Positions 7,820 through 17,688 are shown, numbered from the stretch's first letter. The stretch: DNA of 64,000 nt from Chitinophagales bacterium (GCA_020636575.1 JACJXP010000001.1:1-64000); one strand, 5' to 3'. Notes: generated from the letters alone by a model not told the origin. Numbers and translations: made by a program.

Positions 7820-8535
7820 ATATATACCGGCTCTGTTTGCTGTGCCTGTTGGGATTATTTTGTGCCGGCACAGCTTCAGCACAATACTCAAAATATGAGC
7901 TGAACCAGTTTGACCATGATGAAAAGCCTTATTATTTCGGTATTTCTCTTGGTGTAAACCTGGCCCGCTTTCAAACTGAATTACATTCCCAGTTTTTGAT
8001 GGGTGATACCGTAATGGTAGCTGAACCTGTTAACTCTGGCGGATTAGCTTTGGGTTTACATGCAACAGCAAGAATATCCGATCGTTTCCAGTTGCGCTTT
8101 AACCCGCAGCTTATGTTCATGGAACGGAATATTTATTACAAACTCAAATACCCCGACCCGATTGATGGTGATGAAGTGACCAAGAAAATAGAATCGGTGA
8201 TCGTTACATTTCCATTGCAGATCAAATTCCAGAGCGACCGTATCGGCAATTTCCGGGTATATACATTAGCCGGTTTTAAGGCTGATATTGATATGGCCAG
8301 TAATGCCCGGCTTAAAAGGGCCGAGGACCTGGTAAAGATCAATAAGTTTGATTATGGCCCTGAGTTTGGAATCGGGTTCAATTTCTTCTTCCCTACTTTT
8401 ATTTTTTCTCCTGAAATAAAGATCAGCAATGGTATCAGCAATGTGCATAGCCGGGATGCAAATTTGAAATACTCCAATGTATTTGATAAGATACAGTCGA
8501 GAATGATCATTTTTACGATTCACTTAGAGGGATAA
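7786..8535 (+). CDS. porT: PorT-family outer-membrane protein of the type IX secretion system
   Basis: The 249-residue protein has an N-terminal signal segment (ending TASAQ, about residue 33) followed by beta-rich sequence with alternating aromatic and polar residues, e.g. PYYFGISLGVNLARFQTEL and FPTFIFSPEIKISNGISN, fitting a small outer-membrane beta-barrel. Position immediately after ubiE, overlapping it by 34 bp, matches the ubiE-porT(sprT) gene order known in gliding and T9SS-bearing Bacteroidota. PorT is needed for T9SS function, which agrees with the T9SS sorting domains on other products in this window. The start at 7786 is set by the signal peptide and the overlap. Confidence 0.8.
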   Translation: MLYLLRKKRKLNIYRLCLLCLLGLFCAGTASAQYSKYELNQFDHDEKPYYFGISLGVNLARFQTELHSQFLMGDTVMVAEPVNSGGLALGLHATARISDRFQLRFNPQLMFMERNIYYKLKYPDPIDGDEVTKKIESVIVTFPLQIKFQSDRIGNFRVYTLAGFKADIDMASNARLKRAEDLVKINKFDYGPEFGIGFNFFFPTFIFSPEIKISNGISNVHSRDANLKYSNVFDKIQSRMIIFTIHLEG

Positions 8536-8635
8536 TTTTTACTCTTTAGTTAGTAGTTTGTAGTTATTTGCCTTAATGGCTACCCTAATAGTTGCGTATA
8601 TTTATGTGTTGTGTGCAATATGTTGACACTTCCCT

Positions 8636-9205
8636 ATGGCAAGAGGAACGAAGACAGTTATCATATTTATTTTGGCAATAACATTAATTGTTATTGGGGG
8701 ACTTTATTTCCTTAAATCTTTTTTCAGTGCTTTTGCTCCTCCAAAGGTGACGGTAACCAAAGATTTCATTTCTACAAACCGAGACTTTATTAACGGAGTG
8801 ACAATTGAGAAAATTCAAGTTGACTCAATTGGAGAGAATGAGTATCCTATAAAATATATCGTACTCTATAGGACCTCTTGCAATATCCATCACCCGACAA
8901 ACAAACCACCAAATCCACCAAACAAAATAGAATTCTACAAACCAGGCAAATATTCATGGGATGAAGACACAATTAAAGTAAGATACATTCATAATGGTTT
9001 GTCACGACAATCCTTGGACACAACAAGTAAGCTTTGGTGGCTTAACAAATTTGGCGATCATCCGGTTTGTCCAATAAAGTTTGAACAAAAACAATGGTAT
9101 TTTATTACTATTGGTGACCCACAAGTGACAGGAATATTCTTTTACATAGACAGTTCGGGTAAAGAACATCAATACTTTTTAGCAAGTGGAGTTTCACCAA
9201 TTTGA
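8636..9205 (+). CDS. Hypothetical membrane-anchored protein
   Basis: The 189-residue protein has one N-terminal transmembrane segment (about residues 7-26, VIIFILAITLIVIGGLYFL) and a ~160-residue polar domain, likely periplasmic or surface-facing. No motif identifies a family. Codons with CAA, ACA and AAA are more frequent than in the flanking genes, so this gene and the next two may be accessory DNA. It stands alone between porT and the next hypothetical gene (51 bp gap). Confidence 0.65.
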   Translation: MARGTKTVIIFILAITLIVIGGLYFLKSFFSAFAPPKVTVTKDFISTNRDFINGVTIEKIQVDSIGENEYPIKYIVLYRTSCNIHHPTNKPPNPPNKIEFYKPGKYSWDEDTIKVRYIHNGLSRQSLDTTSKLWWLNKFGDHPVCPIKFEQKQWYFITIGDPQVTGIFFYIDSSGKEHQYFLASGVSPI

Positions 9206-9256
9206 CAGACTTATTACCGTACGCAAAAAACTCATTTGTACTATTTAGATTATTAA

Positions 9257-9931
9257 ATGAAAAAAATACTTCCCTTATTATCAATAGCCCTTACAACAAC
9301 CGCTTTTGGACAAATTGCCCAAAAGCAAAATCTAACTGACTTTTTACCAAAAGGATATATAGTCTTTGAAAAAATATATGGCGATTTGAATAAAGACGGT
9401 ATCGAAGATTGTGTGCTTATCATAAAGGGAACAGCCAAAAACCAAATCATTACTGATGAATATCGAGGACAATTAGACCGCAACCGAAGAGGCGTTATCG
9501 TGTTATTTAACAAAAACGGACATTACGAATTGGCTTTAAGAAATTACGATTGCTTTTCGTCTGAAAACGAAGATGGAGGCGTTTACTTTCCACCAGAACT
9601 ATCTATTGAGATTAAAAAAGGAAACCTTTATGTTCACTATGGACACGGCAGATATGGATATTGGATATATACATTCAGATTTCAGCATTCAGATTTTGAG
9701 TTAATCGGTTATGATGAAGGTTACAGAAGTAACTTTATTTCTGATTATGTCACTTTTGATGAAGAAAGTATAAACTTTTTAACCAAAAAGAAAGTGGTCA
9801 AAGAAGTCATTAAAGTAAATGCTGAGGTTGAGGAAACATATAAAGAGACATGGAGAAATATAATTGTAAATAAACTTATCCAGCTATCAGAAATTGAAGA
9901 CTTTGACGAACTTGACATGACTGTATATTAA
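9257..9931 (+). CDS. Secreted protein with a DxNxDGxxD calcium-type loop
   Basis: The 224-residue protein has a signal peptide ending AFGQ (about residue 19). Near residue 38 the stretch YGDLNKDGIEDCVLIIKG matches the DxNxDGxxD loop of FG-GAP/VCBS-type or dockerin-like calcium sites. The middle holds aromatic-rich sequence (HYGHGRYGYWIYTFRFQHSDF) and the C-terminus is charged. This pattern recurs in small exported Bacteroidota proteins of unknown role. No enzymatic motif is visible. It is separated from its neighbours by 51 and 19 bp on the same strand. Confidence 0.68.
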   Translation: MKKILPLLSIALTTTAFGQIAQKQNLTDFLPKGYIVFEKIYGDLNKDGIEDCVLIIKGTAKNQIITDEYRGQLDRNRRGVIVLFNKNGHYELALRNYDCFSSENEDGGVYFPPELSIEIKKGNLYVHYGHGRYGYWIYTFRFQHSDFELIGYDEGYRSNFISDYVTFDEESINFLTKKKVVKEVIKVNAEVEETYKETWRNIIVNKLIQLSEIEDFDELDMTVY

Positions 9932-9950
9932 ACGAAAAGAGTCCATCCCG

Positions 9951-10289
9951 ATGACAAGCACATCAAAACTCAGACTCATAAAAATTCTTCACACAGTGAT
10001 CTGGGTGTTTTTTAATGTTGTCATTTTCTACATGGTATTTGCAGTGCTGACGAATCGAATTGACAATTTACTCTGGATCTGTTATGGTCTTATCCTTCTT
10101 GAAGGTTTGGTTCTGACTATTTTCCGGCTTTATTGCCCCTTAACTATCTGGGCTAAAAAATATTCTTCTTCTACAAGACACAACTTCGACATTTATTTAC
10201 CTGAGTGGCTGGCGAAGTATAATAAGATCATTTATACTTCAATTGTTTTACTAACTACAGCCGTATTAGTCTATAAGTTATTAAAATAG
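9951..10289 (+). CDS. DUF2784-like small membrane protein
   Basis: The 112-residue protein has three likely membrane helices (about residues 10-30, 40-60 and 92-110). The central FRLYCPLTIWAKKYS and HNFDIYLPEWLAKYN blocks resemble small DUF2784-like membrane proteins. Function is unknown. It begins 19 bp after the preceding secreted-protein gene. No gene is seen in the 164 bp after it. Confidence 0.62.
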   Translation: MTSTSKLRLIKILHTVIWVFFNVVIFYMVFAVLTNRIDNLLWICYGLILLEGLVLTIFRLYCPLTIWAKKYSSSTRHNFDIYLPEWLAKYNKIIYTSIVLLTTAVLVYKLLK

Positions 10290-10453
10290 TAATTGCAAAA
10301 AGTCCCTGCAATGTTCAGTTTTGGCTTATCACTTCAATAACTTATTTCCAATCGAATGTTTATACCTAACTATCAAACCGATGATGATGCTGGCAAGTAA
10401 ATTAATTGTAATTTACAAGCACCAAAAACATTAATTCAAACCCGGGTCTTCAT

Positions 10454-12607
10454 ATGTTCACACTACTTCGTCTTTATATGTTGACTCTGTTAATATGTTG
10501 TAACCTTTTAGTATTAGCACAATTCAACTACCCTGTTGCCCGAACTGAACCTTTTGATACCCTTATCTATGGTAAAAAAATAAGTGACCCATATTTCTGG
10601 ATGAGCCGTAAAGCCAATGAAAAGGAAATGCTTGATTTCAGTAAAGCACAGGTTTCTCTTACCAAAAATATTTTAGACAGCATTCCCGGAGCAGAAACAT
10701 TACTGAAAGAGTGGGATAAAGCCTATGCTTCCCTGCAGGATGAGTTATGGAATCTAAAAACTGTTGGTACCACCATTTATTACAACCGTGATATCCCTGG
10801 TGAAGGAACCTGGCTTTGCAGAAGATCCTCACCTGTAGCACCCGAGGAAATAATACTGAATAAGGTTATTATTAACGGGCAAAGATATTCCATACGCAAA
10901 AAAGTATTTGCACATAACAAACCATTGGTTGCGTTGATGCTTACCCAAAGCGGTGAAGCCAATCCGCAGATACGAATATTCGATATGGATAAAAAAGAAT
11001 TTTTAGTCGATAGTATTGGCAGGGTGATGTTCAACGATTCCCGTGGTGTTTCCATGACATGGATGCCGGATGACAATGGCCTATTGTACACTCAGGCACC
11101 ACCTACCGATATCAGCAGCGAGATATATTATAATGGAAAAATAAAATTGCACATCACAGGAACCGATCCGCTAAACGACGAAACCATTTTTGGAACAAAT
11201 CTTAATCCGTCTATTTCCTTAAAAGATTATGAAACACCTTATGTATATAGTTTCAATAATTCACCTTACATCATAGCAAGAATAAGAGCAGGTGATGCCG
11301 ACAACTATGCTTTTGCTGTGCATTATTCAAAGATCAACGGGAGGCAAACTCCCTGGAAACGTTTGAAGAACTACATCAACCTGGGTGATGGGTTTGATGC
11401 TAATGGCAAATACCTGTATGCAGGCACCAAAGGGAAGCCCCGTTACGAGATCGTAAAAATAAATATGGAGACAGGCGAATCGCCTGAAGTGTTTCTGCCA
11501 CAGCAAACCGATGTGATCGCCGTTACTGATGCCGGGCACAGCAGCGGCATCATTGCGGGAAAAAAATCATTGTATGTTTTGCTGCGCAGGATTGGCGATA
11601 TGCAAGTGATAAAGGTTGATTACAAAACAAAATCAGTAATACTTTTACCACTGACCAATAAAGGGGCTGTTGCAGATATGTCGTTGTTGGGCGATGATGA
11701 TCTTGTTTTTGCATCGGGTTCGGCTATTAAGAGTGTCCAGTATATGCACTATGATTTTCAAAATAGAAAACTATCCCCTTTACCGTTTGCAGAAAAAATA
11801 TTTGATGCCTCGGATACATACAGCACCAAAGTGATATGGGTTCCCTCCCGTGACGGCAAGCAGATACCTGTTTCGCTGATCTATAAAAGAACACTGAGCC
11901 TTCAAAACAATAATGCGCTGCTGATCGATGCCTATGGCAACAGCGGGGCATCAAATGATCTGTTTTGTAATCCAACATTATGGCCATGGTTAAAACGGGG
12001 TGGCATTTATGCGTATGCCCATGTGCGGGGCGGCGGCGAATTGGGCGATGACTGGATAAAAGACGGACAGTTCCCCAACAAAATGAATTCAATAAACGAT
12101 GTGGTGGATGTGGCTGCCTATTTTGTAAAGAATGCTTACACTTCTTCAGAAAAACAACTGGTGATGGGCGGCAGCGCAGGAAGTTTTTTAGTAGGTATGA
12201 GCATCAATCAACGACCCGATCTTTTTGCAGGCGGACTTTTTCTATCGGGCCTTCCTGATATTGTTACTTATCGGGATGCCGCTTTTGCAAGAGAATCAAA
12301 ATCTGTTGGGCCGATCGATACAAAAGAAGGGTTCTTTGCAAGCTACAGCATCAGTTCATACTATCAGATCCCGGAAAATAAAAAGTTGCCCGCCATGCTT
12401 ATTGCACATGGAGCTACTGATTATATTCTTGGTATTCACCCGGCAGCAAGATATACGGCTAAGTTGCAGCGAATGCAAAAAGGTAACCGCCCCATTTTAT
12501 TTTTAGTAGATTGGGAGGCGGGGCATCACGGAAGCGATGAAGAAATGCTGTACATGTACAAATTTGCCTTCTGGCAAACCGGGCATCCGGATTTTCAGTT
12601 AAAGTGA
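10454..12607 (+). CDS. Prolyl oligopeptidase family serine peptidase (S9A)
   Basis: The 717-residue exported peptidase has a signal peptide (ending LVLAQ), an N-terminal beta-propeller region (about residues 75-430; starts YPVARTEPFDTLIYGKKISDPYFWM, a typical S9A opening), and a C-terminal alpha/beta hydrolase. The nucleophile elbow GGSAGS has Ser574; the acid is Asp656 in the GATDYILG stretch and the base is His691 or His692 in EAGHHG. Length is normal for S9A. It cleaves short proline-containing peptides in the periplasm or outside. GGSAGS replaces the commoner GGSAGG, a mild variant. Confidence 0.9.
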   Translation: MFTLLRLYMLTLLICCNLLVLAQFNYPVARTEPFDTLIYGKKISDPYFWMSRKANEKEMLDFSKAQVSLTKNILDSIPGAETLLKEWDKAYASLQDELWNLKTVGTTIYYNRDIPGEGTWLCRRSSPVAPEEIILNKVIINGQRYSIRKKVFAHNKPLVALMLTQSGEANPQIRIFDMDKKEFLVDSIGRVMFNDSRGVSMTWMPDDNGLLYTQAPPTDISSEIYYNGKIKLHITGTDPLNDETIFGTNLNPSISLKDYETPYVYSFNNSPYIIARIRAGDADNYAFAVHYSKINGRQTPWKRLKNYINLGDGFDANGKYLYAGTKGKPRYEIVKINMETGESPEVFLPQQTDVIAVTDAGHSSGIIAGKKSLYVLLRRIGDMQVIKVDYKTKSVILLPLTNKGAVADMSLLGDDDLVFASGSAIKSVQYMHYDFQNRKLSPLPFAEKIFDASDTYSTKVIWVPSRDGKQIPVSLIYKRTLSLQNNNALLIDAYGNSGASNDLFCNPTLWPWLKRGGIYAYAHVRGGGELGDDWIKDGQFPNKMNSINDVVDVAAYFVKNAYTSSEKQLVMGGSAGSFLVGMSINQRPDLFAGGLFLSGLPDIVTYRDAAFARESKSVGPIDTKEGFFASYSISSYYQIPENKKLPAMLIAHGATDYILGIHPAARYTAKLQRMQKGNRPILFLVDWEAGHHGSDEEMLYMYKFAFWQTGHPDFQLK

Positions 12608-12669
12608 TACAGAGTGATAAAAAGACAGTCAACATCAAGTTCCTTTGCCAGGCATTAAATAACTGACTA

Positions 12670-14433
12670 TTGAAAAATAAGTATTTTGTTTTTTTCCTTT
12701 TCCTCCATTTAACCCGGGCTGTTTGCGTTGGACAAATTCCCCAGGATAAAAAACAAGCAGTTGCTGTTAACCCCGCTTCCATTACTAAACTGCTGGATAG
12801 TCTCTTTGCAAAGTATAATAACAACACTTCGCCGGGCCTGGCTATCACTATTATTCAAAACGGAACAACCATCGTGAAGAAGAACTACGGTATGGCAAGC
12901 ATAGAATTCAAGGTTCCGTTTGCACACAACACTGTGGTATCAATACCGTATTCAGAAGGAAGAGAATTTATTGCTGTGGCAACAGCATTATTGGAACAGG
13001 ATAAAAAATTGAAGCTGGAAGATAAAGTGAAAAATTATTTTCCAAAACTGCCCGTATGGGCTGATGCGGTTACTATCCAGGACCTATTGAATCACAGCAG
13101 TGGTTTTTGCGATGAGTGGGCAACGCTGGTACTTACACAAGCTGATATGAGTAACCGTTTTGATGTTTCACAGTTTCTGGATTTCCTATACAGGCAACCC
13201 GAACCGCAGGTTGAACCGGGAAAGGGATATATGTACTCCAATTCAGACTTTGGACTTCTTCGGTTGATCCTGGAAAAAGCGTCTGGTGAAAAATTACCTG
13301 ATTACATGCAGCAAAGAATATTTACACCGCTAAAAATGTACAATTCAGGAATGCGCCGGGATAAAGAAGATGTGATCCCGAATCATGCTTTTTCATACGA
13401 AGATGAAGGAGAAGGGATCTATTCGGTCTGGTTGCGGGACAAAACTTCTGCCGGCGGAAATTACCAGGTACTCACCACTGCTAACGACCTCGAGAAATGG
13501 GCGGAAGCTTGTGCCAACAAAAATTCTTTTATTACCAAAGCATTTAACCGGTTAAAAGAAAATGGCAGACCCATACCTGTATTGAAAGAAACCAGTTATG
13601 TATTTGGACATAAAGAAAAGAATATCGGCAACTATAAAATGACTGCCCATGAGGGTGTAACAGGTTTTAATTACCTATCACAGGTGGAAGAAGCAGGGCT
13701 TACTGTTATTTTCCTTGGGAATATTCGTGGATCATGGACAGAAACGATCGCCACAATTACTGATCACCTGTTACACAACAGAAACACAAAAAGGCAGGCA
13801 TTTACAAAATTTCCATCCGCTCCCATTAATATTGACAAAACAAGATTGCAGCAATATGCAGGACGCTATGCCTGGACAGAGCCAACCTTCCAGAGTAATA
13901 CTTCTATAAATAACTACACTGAATTCAGGGTCATTGACGACAGCCTGAATTGGGTATATAATGAACAGGATATCTTTCCTGTTGTGCCGGTAGGCGAAGG
14001 CATTTTCAAAGATCCTGGATTCCCTATATGGATGGTTTTTGAGCAACCACACCCTGATTCTTTAATGCGGTTGACCATGCATGCCCAAACCAATAAACCA
14101 CAAATTGTAGAAAGCATAAGGGACACTGCTACCGCCAGGTATTTTTCAAAAGCAACAATGCAACAGCTTACCGGGAAGTATTATAATAAGCATCTGGATT
14201 TTTACTGGACCATTGAAATGGACAATAAAGGAAGGTTACTGGTTAAACGGCCAACTATTTCGGATAAATATCTTGAGCCGCAGCCTGGTGGTGAATTCAG
14301 GATGAATGTTCAATACTATACAGATCAGGAATCATCTGTTTATATTAAGTTTTACTTTGACGAGGCTGGTAACCCTGCGTATTTTGATGTTCACCATGCA
14401 AGACTGATGCATTGCAGATTTGATAAACAATGA
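12670..14433 (+). CDS. Serine hydrolase-like (beta-lactamase/DD-peptidase fold), SxxR variant
   Basis: The 587-residue exported protein has an N-terminal signal segment (ending CVGQ), then a beta-lactamase-type domain (about residues 30-370): ALLEQDKKLKLEDKVKNYFP and LLNHSSGF follow the usual order, the YSN motif lies in YMYSNSDFG, and HEGVTGF fits the third motif. The first motif SxxK reads Ser95-Glu-Gly-Arg98, so the general-base lysine is replaced by arginine. Two C-terminal beta domains follow (about residues 380-585). The only start that gives the signal peptide is TTG at 12670. The protein may have altered or no hydrolase activity. Confidence 0.75.
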   Translation: MKNKYFVFFLFLHLTRAVCVGQIPQDKKQAVAVNPASITKLLDSLFAKYNNNTSPGLAITIIQNGTTIVKKNYGMASIEFKVPFAHNTVVSIPYSEGREFIAVATALLEQDKKLKLEDKVKNYFPKLPVWADAVTIQDLLNHSSGFCDEWATLVLTQADMSNRFDVSQFLDFLYRQPEPQVEPGKGYMYSNSDFGLLRLILEKASGEKLPDYMQQRIFTPLKMYNSGMRRDKEDVIPNHAFSYEDEGEGIYSVWLRDKTSAGGNYQVLTTANDLEKWAEACANKNSFITKAFNRLKENGRPIPVLKETSYVFGHKEKNIGNYKMTAHEGVTGFNYLSQVEEAGLTVIFLGNIRGSWTETIATITDHLLHNRNTKRQAFTKFPSAPINIDKTRLQQYAGRYAWTEPTFQSNTSINNYTEFRVIDDSLNWVYNEQDIFPVVPVGEGIFKDPGFPIWMVFEQPHPDSLMRLTMHAQTNKPQIVESIRDTATARYFSKATMQQLTGKYYNKHLDFYWTIEMDNKGRLLVKRPTISDKYLEPQPGGEFRMNVQYYTDQESSVYIKFYFDEAGNPAYFDVHHARLMHCRFDKQ

Positions 14434-14468
14434 AAATTATCTGCCTATTCAACGTTGCATTGGTAACA

Positions 14469-15956
14469 TTATACTGTTTCTAATTCAGCTTGCTGCTTTT
14501 TTGCCAAAAAGTCCCTTGCAATATTCAGCGGTCTGAAGATGTATCTCTTTTTTATCCGGTGGCTGCCCATGCGGCCCAGCAGGTCGTTCAGTGTCTCAAT
14601 CACTTCAACCGTATGTTCCCCTTTATTGATCATCACACATTCCGCTTTGGCGGCATGTGCCGCATCTGTGATCTCTGACCGGGTAGCCAGCCCTGATTTA
14701 TTGAGTGATTCCAATACCTGTGTAGCCCATACTACCGGCATGTGAGCTGCTTCGCAGATCCAGAGTATCTCATCCTGTATCTCCCCCATTCTTTCAAACC
14801 CAATTTCTACGGCAAGGTCACCCCGGGCAATCATAACACCAGCTACAGGAAACCGCATTCCCTGGTATAGCAATGCCGGCAGGTTGCTGACGGCTTCGGG
14901 TGTTTCGATCTTCATGATCAGATGGGTAGGTGTTGGCGATAGTTTTAGCAGCAGGTCTTGTAATTGTTCAAGATCTGCTTTGCTCCTCAAAAATGAATAA
15001 CCAACCATATCTGCATTTTCGCAGATAAAAGGGAGGCATTGTTTATCATATTCTGTAAGAGATGGTATTTCCAGTTTGGTATCGGGGAAGTTGATACCCT
15101 TGGCTTCTTTGATCTTTCCTTTTTCCTGTGTGCGGATCAGCCTTATCCCGGCGGCATTATTCTTTATTTTTTCAACTACACCTTTCACTTTACCATCATC
15201 AATATATACCCTGTCGCCTTTTTTTAGTTTTTTAATGATCCCTTTTTCTCCGGGGCTGATCACTATATCTTCTTCTCCAAAATCAGCAGCATCTTCTGCC
15301 AGCCAGACCATTTGTCCTTTAGTGATCTTTACTTGTCCTTTTTTATGTCCTTTGCTTAATATGCGGGTCCTGATCTTGGGACCTGCCAGGTCCATATAAA
15401 TTTTACAACCGATGCCTGTTTGCCTGCTGGCTTTTTTTACCTGGTTGATCATGCCTGACCAGGTGGCTTCATCATCATGTGCACAATTGATGCGGGCCAC
15501 ATTCATACCATTCTGCAAAAGCGATTTGATAAAGGCATAATTATCTGCAAAAGATCTGTCAAAAGTGACCATGATATAAGGGGTCTGCTTCGATTTTTTT
15601 TCTCCAAACAACTGCTGACTGTTACTGCTGATCTTTTGACTGCTAAAAGCAAAGTCACAGATCTCTTTATCCTCAGGGTGGTATTTTTTTCCAAGTCTTT
15701 GTAATACAGATTGCACCTGGCTATGTATATGACTTTCTGCACTGGCCAATGAAGAGAGGCCGGCAATATGCAATGCTTCCTGCAAGGAACGGATATCTTC
15801 GCTTCGAAGAACGAGATAATGCAACAGGTTTCGGGCAGAATCTCTTTGTTCAGGATGTATTGATTGTATCAATGACTGGTGATCATTTACCGCAGCAGTC
15901 ATTTTTACTTCCAGCGCTTCCAGTTGTTCCCTTATTGATTCAATACTTGTTTCCAT
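14469..15956 (-). CDS. Atypical pyruvate kinase with N-terminal helical extension
   Basis: The 495-residue protein begins with about 125 helical residues with no pyruvate-kinase homology, then a pyruvate-kinase barrel: NGMNVARINCAHD, KIYMDLAGPKIRT, PDTKLEIPSLTEYDKQ, HLIMKIETPEAVSN with the acidic metal ligand, VAGVMIARGDLAVEIGFER, and PVVWATQVLESLNKSG. The usual TxGP segment at the barrel start reads MVTFDRSFADN, the conserved SHG reads AHD, and ATQMLESM reads ATQVLESL. The C-terminal allosteric domain is short or absent. It is convergent with the preceding serine-hydrolase gene. It may phosphorylate a different acceptor or act as a regulated paralogue. Confidence 0.8.
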   Translation of the reverse strand: METSIESIREQLEALEVKMTAAVNDHQSLIQSIHPEQRDSARNLLHYLVLRSEDIRSLQEALHIAGLSSLASAESHIHSQVQSVLQRLGKKYHPEDKEICDFAFSSQKISSNSQQLFGEKKSKQTPYIMVTFDRSFADNYAFIKSLLQNGMNVARINCAHDDEATWSGMINQVKKASRQTGIGCKIYMDLAGPKIRTRILSKGHKKGQVKITKGQMVWLAEDAADFGEEDIVISPGEKGIIKKLKKGDRVYIDDGKVKGVVEKIKNNAAGIRLIRTQEKGKIKEAKGINFPDTKLEIPSLTEYDKQCLPFICENADMVGYSFLRSKADLEQLQDLLLKLSPTPTHLIMKIETPEAVSNLPALLYQGMRFPVAGVMIARGDLAVEIGFERMGEIQDEILWICEAAHMPVVWATQVLESLNKSGLATRSEITDAAHAAKAECVMINKGEHTVEVIETLNDLLGRMGSHRIKKRYIFRPLNIARDFLAKKQQAELETV

Positions 15957-16206
15957 TCTGCCCTATCCAGGAATTGTAAATGTAAAATTCATATTAGCCG
16001 CCATAACTGATATACATCATCGATTATAATGATTTCTGAATAAATATATGTTTTCTGTGCAAAAGCAGCATAAATCTGTGCATACTAACATTGAGATAAC
16101 ATGCTGATAATATTTGCATAACAATCCGGTGGGAAACAGTGGAATAACCGGGTAAAAAACCGCTGAGGATTGATTATAATATCTTCGCTTTAAACAGATT
16201 TTTTTT

Positions 16207-16683
16207 ATGTCAAGAAGCAAAGAAATTGCCAACCGGGCAAGAGAAGTGTTATTGAACGGAAAATGGATCGCCAATACCAACTTTAAAGAGCAGTTATTAC
16301 AGGTAACCTATCAACAGGCAACTCAGCAAATCAGTAACCTGAATACGATCGCCAAACTTACTTTTCATGTTAACTATTACTTGGTGGGGTTATTAGAAGT
16401 CTTCAATGGTGGTGATCTTACTATAAAAGATAAATTCAGTTTTGATATGCCGCCTGTTATATCTGAAACAGACTGGCAGCGTTTAAGAGATGAATTATTT
16501 AATAGCTCAGAACAATTTGCTAAGAAAATAGAACAAATGCCTGATGCACTACTGGGCCAGCCTTTTGTAAAAGAGGAATATGGCAGTTATCTCCGTAATA
16601 TTGATGCGATCATTGAACATTGCTACTATCATTTGGGGCAGGTATCGCTGCTACGAAAAATGATCATGCATGATCATTCCTGA
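16207..16683 (+). CDS. DinB-like/DUF1572-type four-helix protein
   Basis: The 158-residue protein is helical and carries the His pattern of the DinB superfamily: TFHVNYYLVGLLEVF near residue 57 and HCYYHLGQVSLLRKM near residue 138. DinB-like proteins are often metal-dependent thiol-handling enzymes, but most are uncharacterised. The start at 16207 is preceded by TATCTTCG-type sequence at about 16180, similar to a Bacteroidota -7 element. An open frame on the opposite strand (16017-16280) is a shadow. Confidence 0.72.
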   Translation: MSRSKEIANRAREVLLNGKWIANTNFKEQLLQVTYQQATQQISNLNTIAKLTFHVNYYLVGLLEVFNGGDLTIKDKFSFDMPPVISETDWQRLRDELFNSSEQFAKKIEQMPDALLGQPFVKEEYGSYLRNIDAIIEHCYYHLGQVSLLRKMIMHDHS

Positions 16684-16908
16684 TAATTTACATTTTTTAT
16701 AGATATGATGCAGCAGATCAGAATGCATTGCTGTCTGCATATTTAGCTGCAGCAGTATTGATACATCATTGTATGACGCCTGGTTTATTATGATCATCCA
16801 GGTAACGATTTTACTATTCTGATCTCCTGCCTGTTTACTGAAAACATTTATTTGAACTGATATGCCAATGCACCATCAGTACATGCATATTCTATAAAAT
16901 ATACAACC

Positions 16909-17688
16909 ATGAAAAAAATCAAACCAACAATTTTTCTCTTTCTATTTGCATATACCCTCTTTTTCAGTAGCTGTAAAAAGAATGCCGTACCTGCCAGAAC
17001 ATTTGCGGATGTAGAAGCTGATTTCAATGCACTGGATCTTTCTCCCGGTGTGCATGACGTGGTGCTGGAAATGCTGAATGGAGACAGTTATAAATTTCGG
17101 GTGATCGCTCCAGTGAGAAATGCAGGTGAAAAAAGACCATTGGTACTGGCGCTGCATGGCGCTTCCGGTGGCAACCCGGATGCTTATAAAAATACTGCCT
17201 GTTATATAGAACCGGGACTCGCAAGCCTTGGCGCTTTTATCCTGAGTCCTTATGGTGACGATGGTTTATGGTACGAAGCTTATTACCAGCAGGAAGTAGG
17301 AACATTACTTTTTCTTGCCAAACAATACTGGCCCGTAGATGCCAACAAAACTGTGGTGACCGGCTATAGCAATGGCGGTAACGGCAGCTGGCTCTTTGCC
17401 GAAACACAACCCACCAGTTTTGCAGCTGCCATCCCGATGGCTACTTCATATGACATAACAAACTCTAGTGGAGGGGGACGAAAAATTGATATTCCACTGT
17501 ATGTGATCCATGGACAGAATGACGAACTGTTTCCGGTAGCACAAACACAAACATGGGTGCAGTTATCACAGAATGCCGGAAGTGATATCACATTTGTAGT
17601 AGCCCCGGGGTTAGGTCATTATGTTCCTTGCAGCTATGTGCAGTACTTACAGGATGCTGCCACCTGGCTGGAAAACTATGTGTGGTAA
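16909..17688 (+). CDS. Exported lipoprotein alpha/beta hydrolase (esterase, PHB-depolymerase-like)
   Basis: The 259-residue protein has a lipoprotein-type signal (FFSSCKK, Cys near residue 22). The hydrolase fold follows: LVLALHGASGGNP holds the oxyanion region, the nucleophile elbow GYSNGG lies near residue 150, the acid is in HGQNDELFP and the base is in GLGHYVP near residue 240. This arrangement is typical of LpqC/PHB-depolymerase-like secreted esterases. Substrate cannot be told from sequence. It lies between the DinB-like gene and the sulfatase on the same strand but with gaps over 100 bp, so common transcription is not certain. Confidence 0.8.
   Translation: MKKIKPTIFLFLFAYTLFFSSCKKNAVPARTFADVEADFNALDLSPGVHDVVLEMLNGDSYKFRVIAPVRNAGEKRPLVLALHGASGGNPDAYKNTACYIEPGLASLGAFILSPYGDDGLWYEAYYQQEVGTLLFLAKQYWPVDANKTVVTGYSNGGNGSWLFAETQPTSFAAAIPMATSYDITNSSGGGRKIDIPLYVIHGQNDELFPVAQTQTWVQLSQNAGSDITFVVAPGLGHYVPCSYVQYLQDAATWLENYVW

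Noticed and set aside
16017..16280. Open frame of 87 residues on the minus strand opposite the DinB-like gene start
   Set aside because: It overlaps the plus-strand gene and its leader, has a Cys/Phe-rich unnatural composition and no family pattern.
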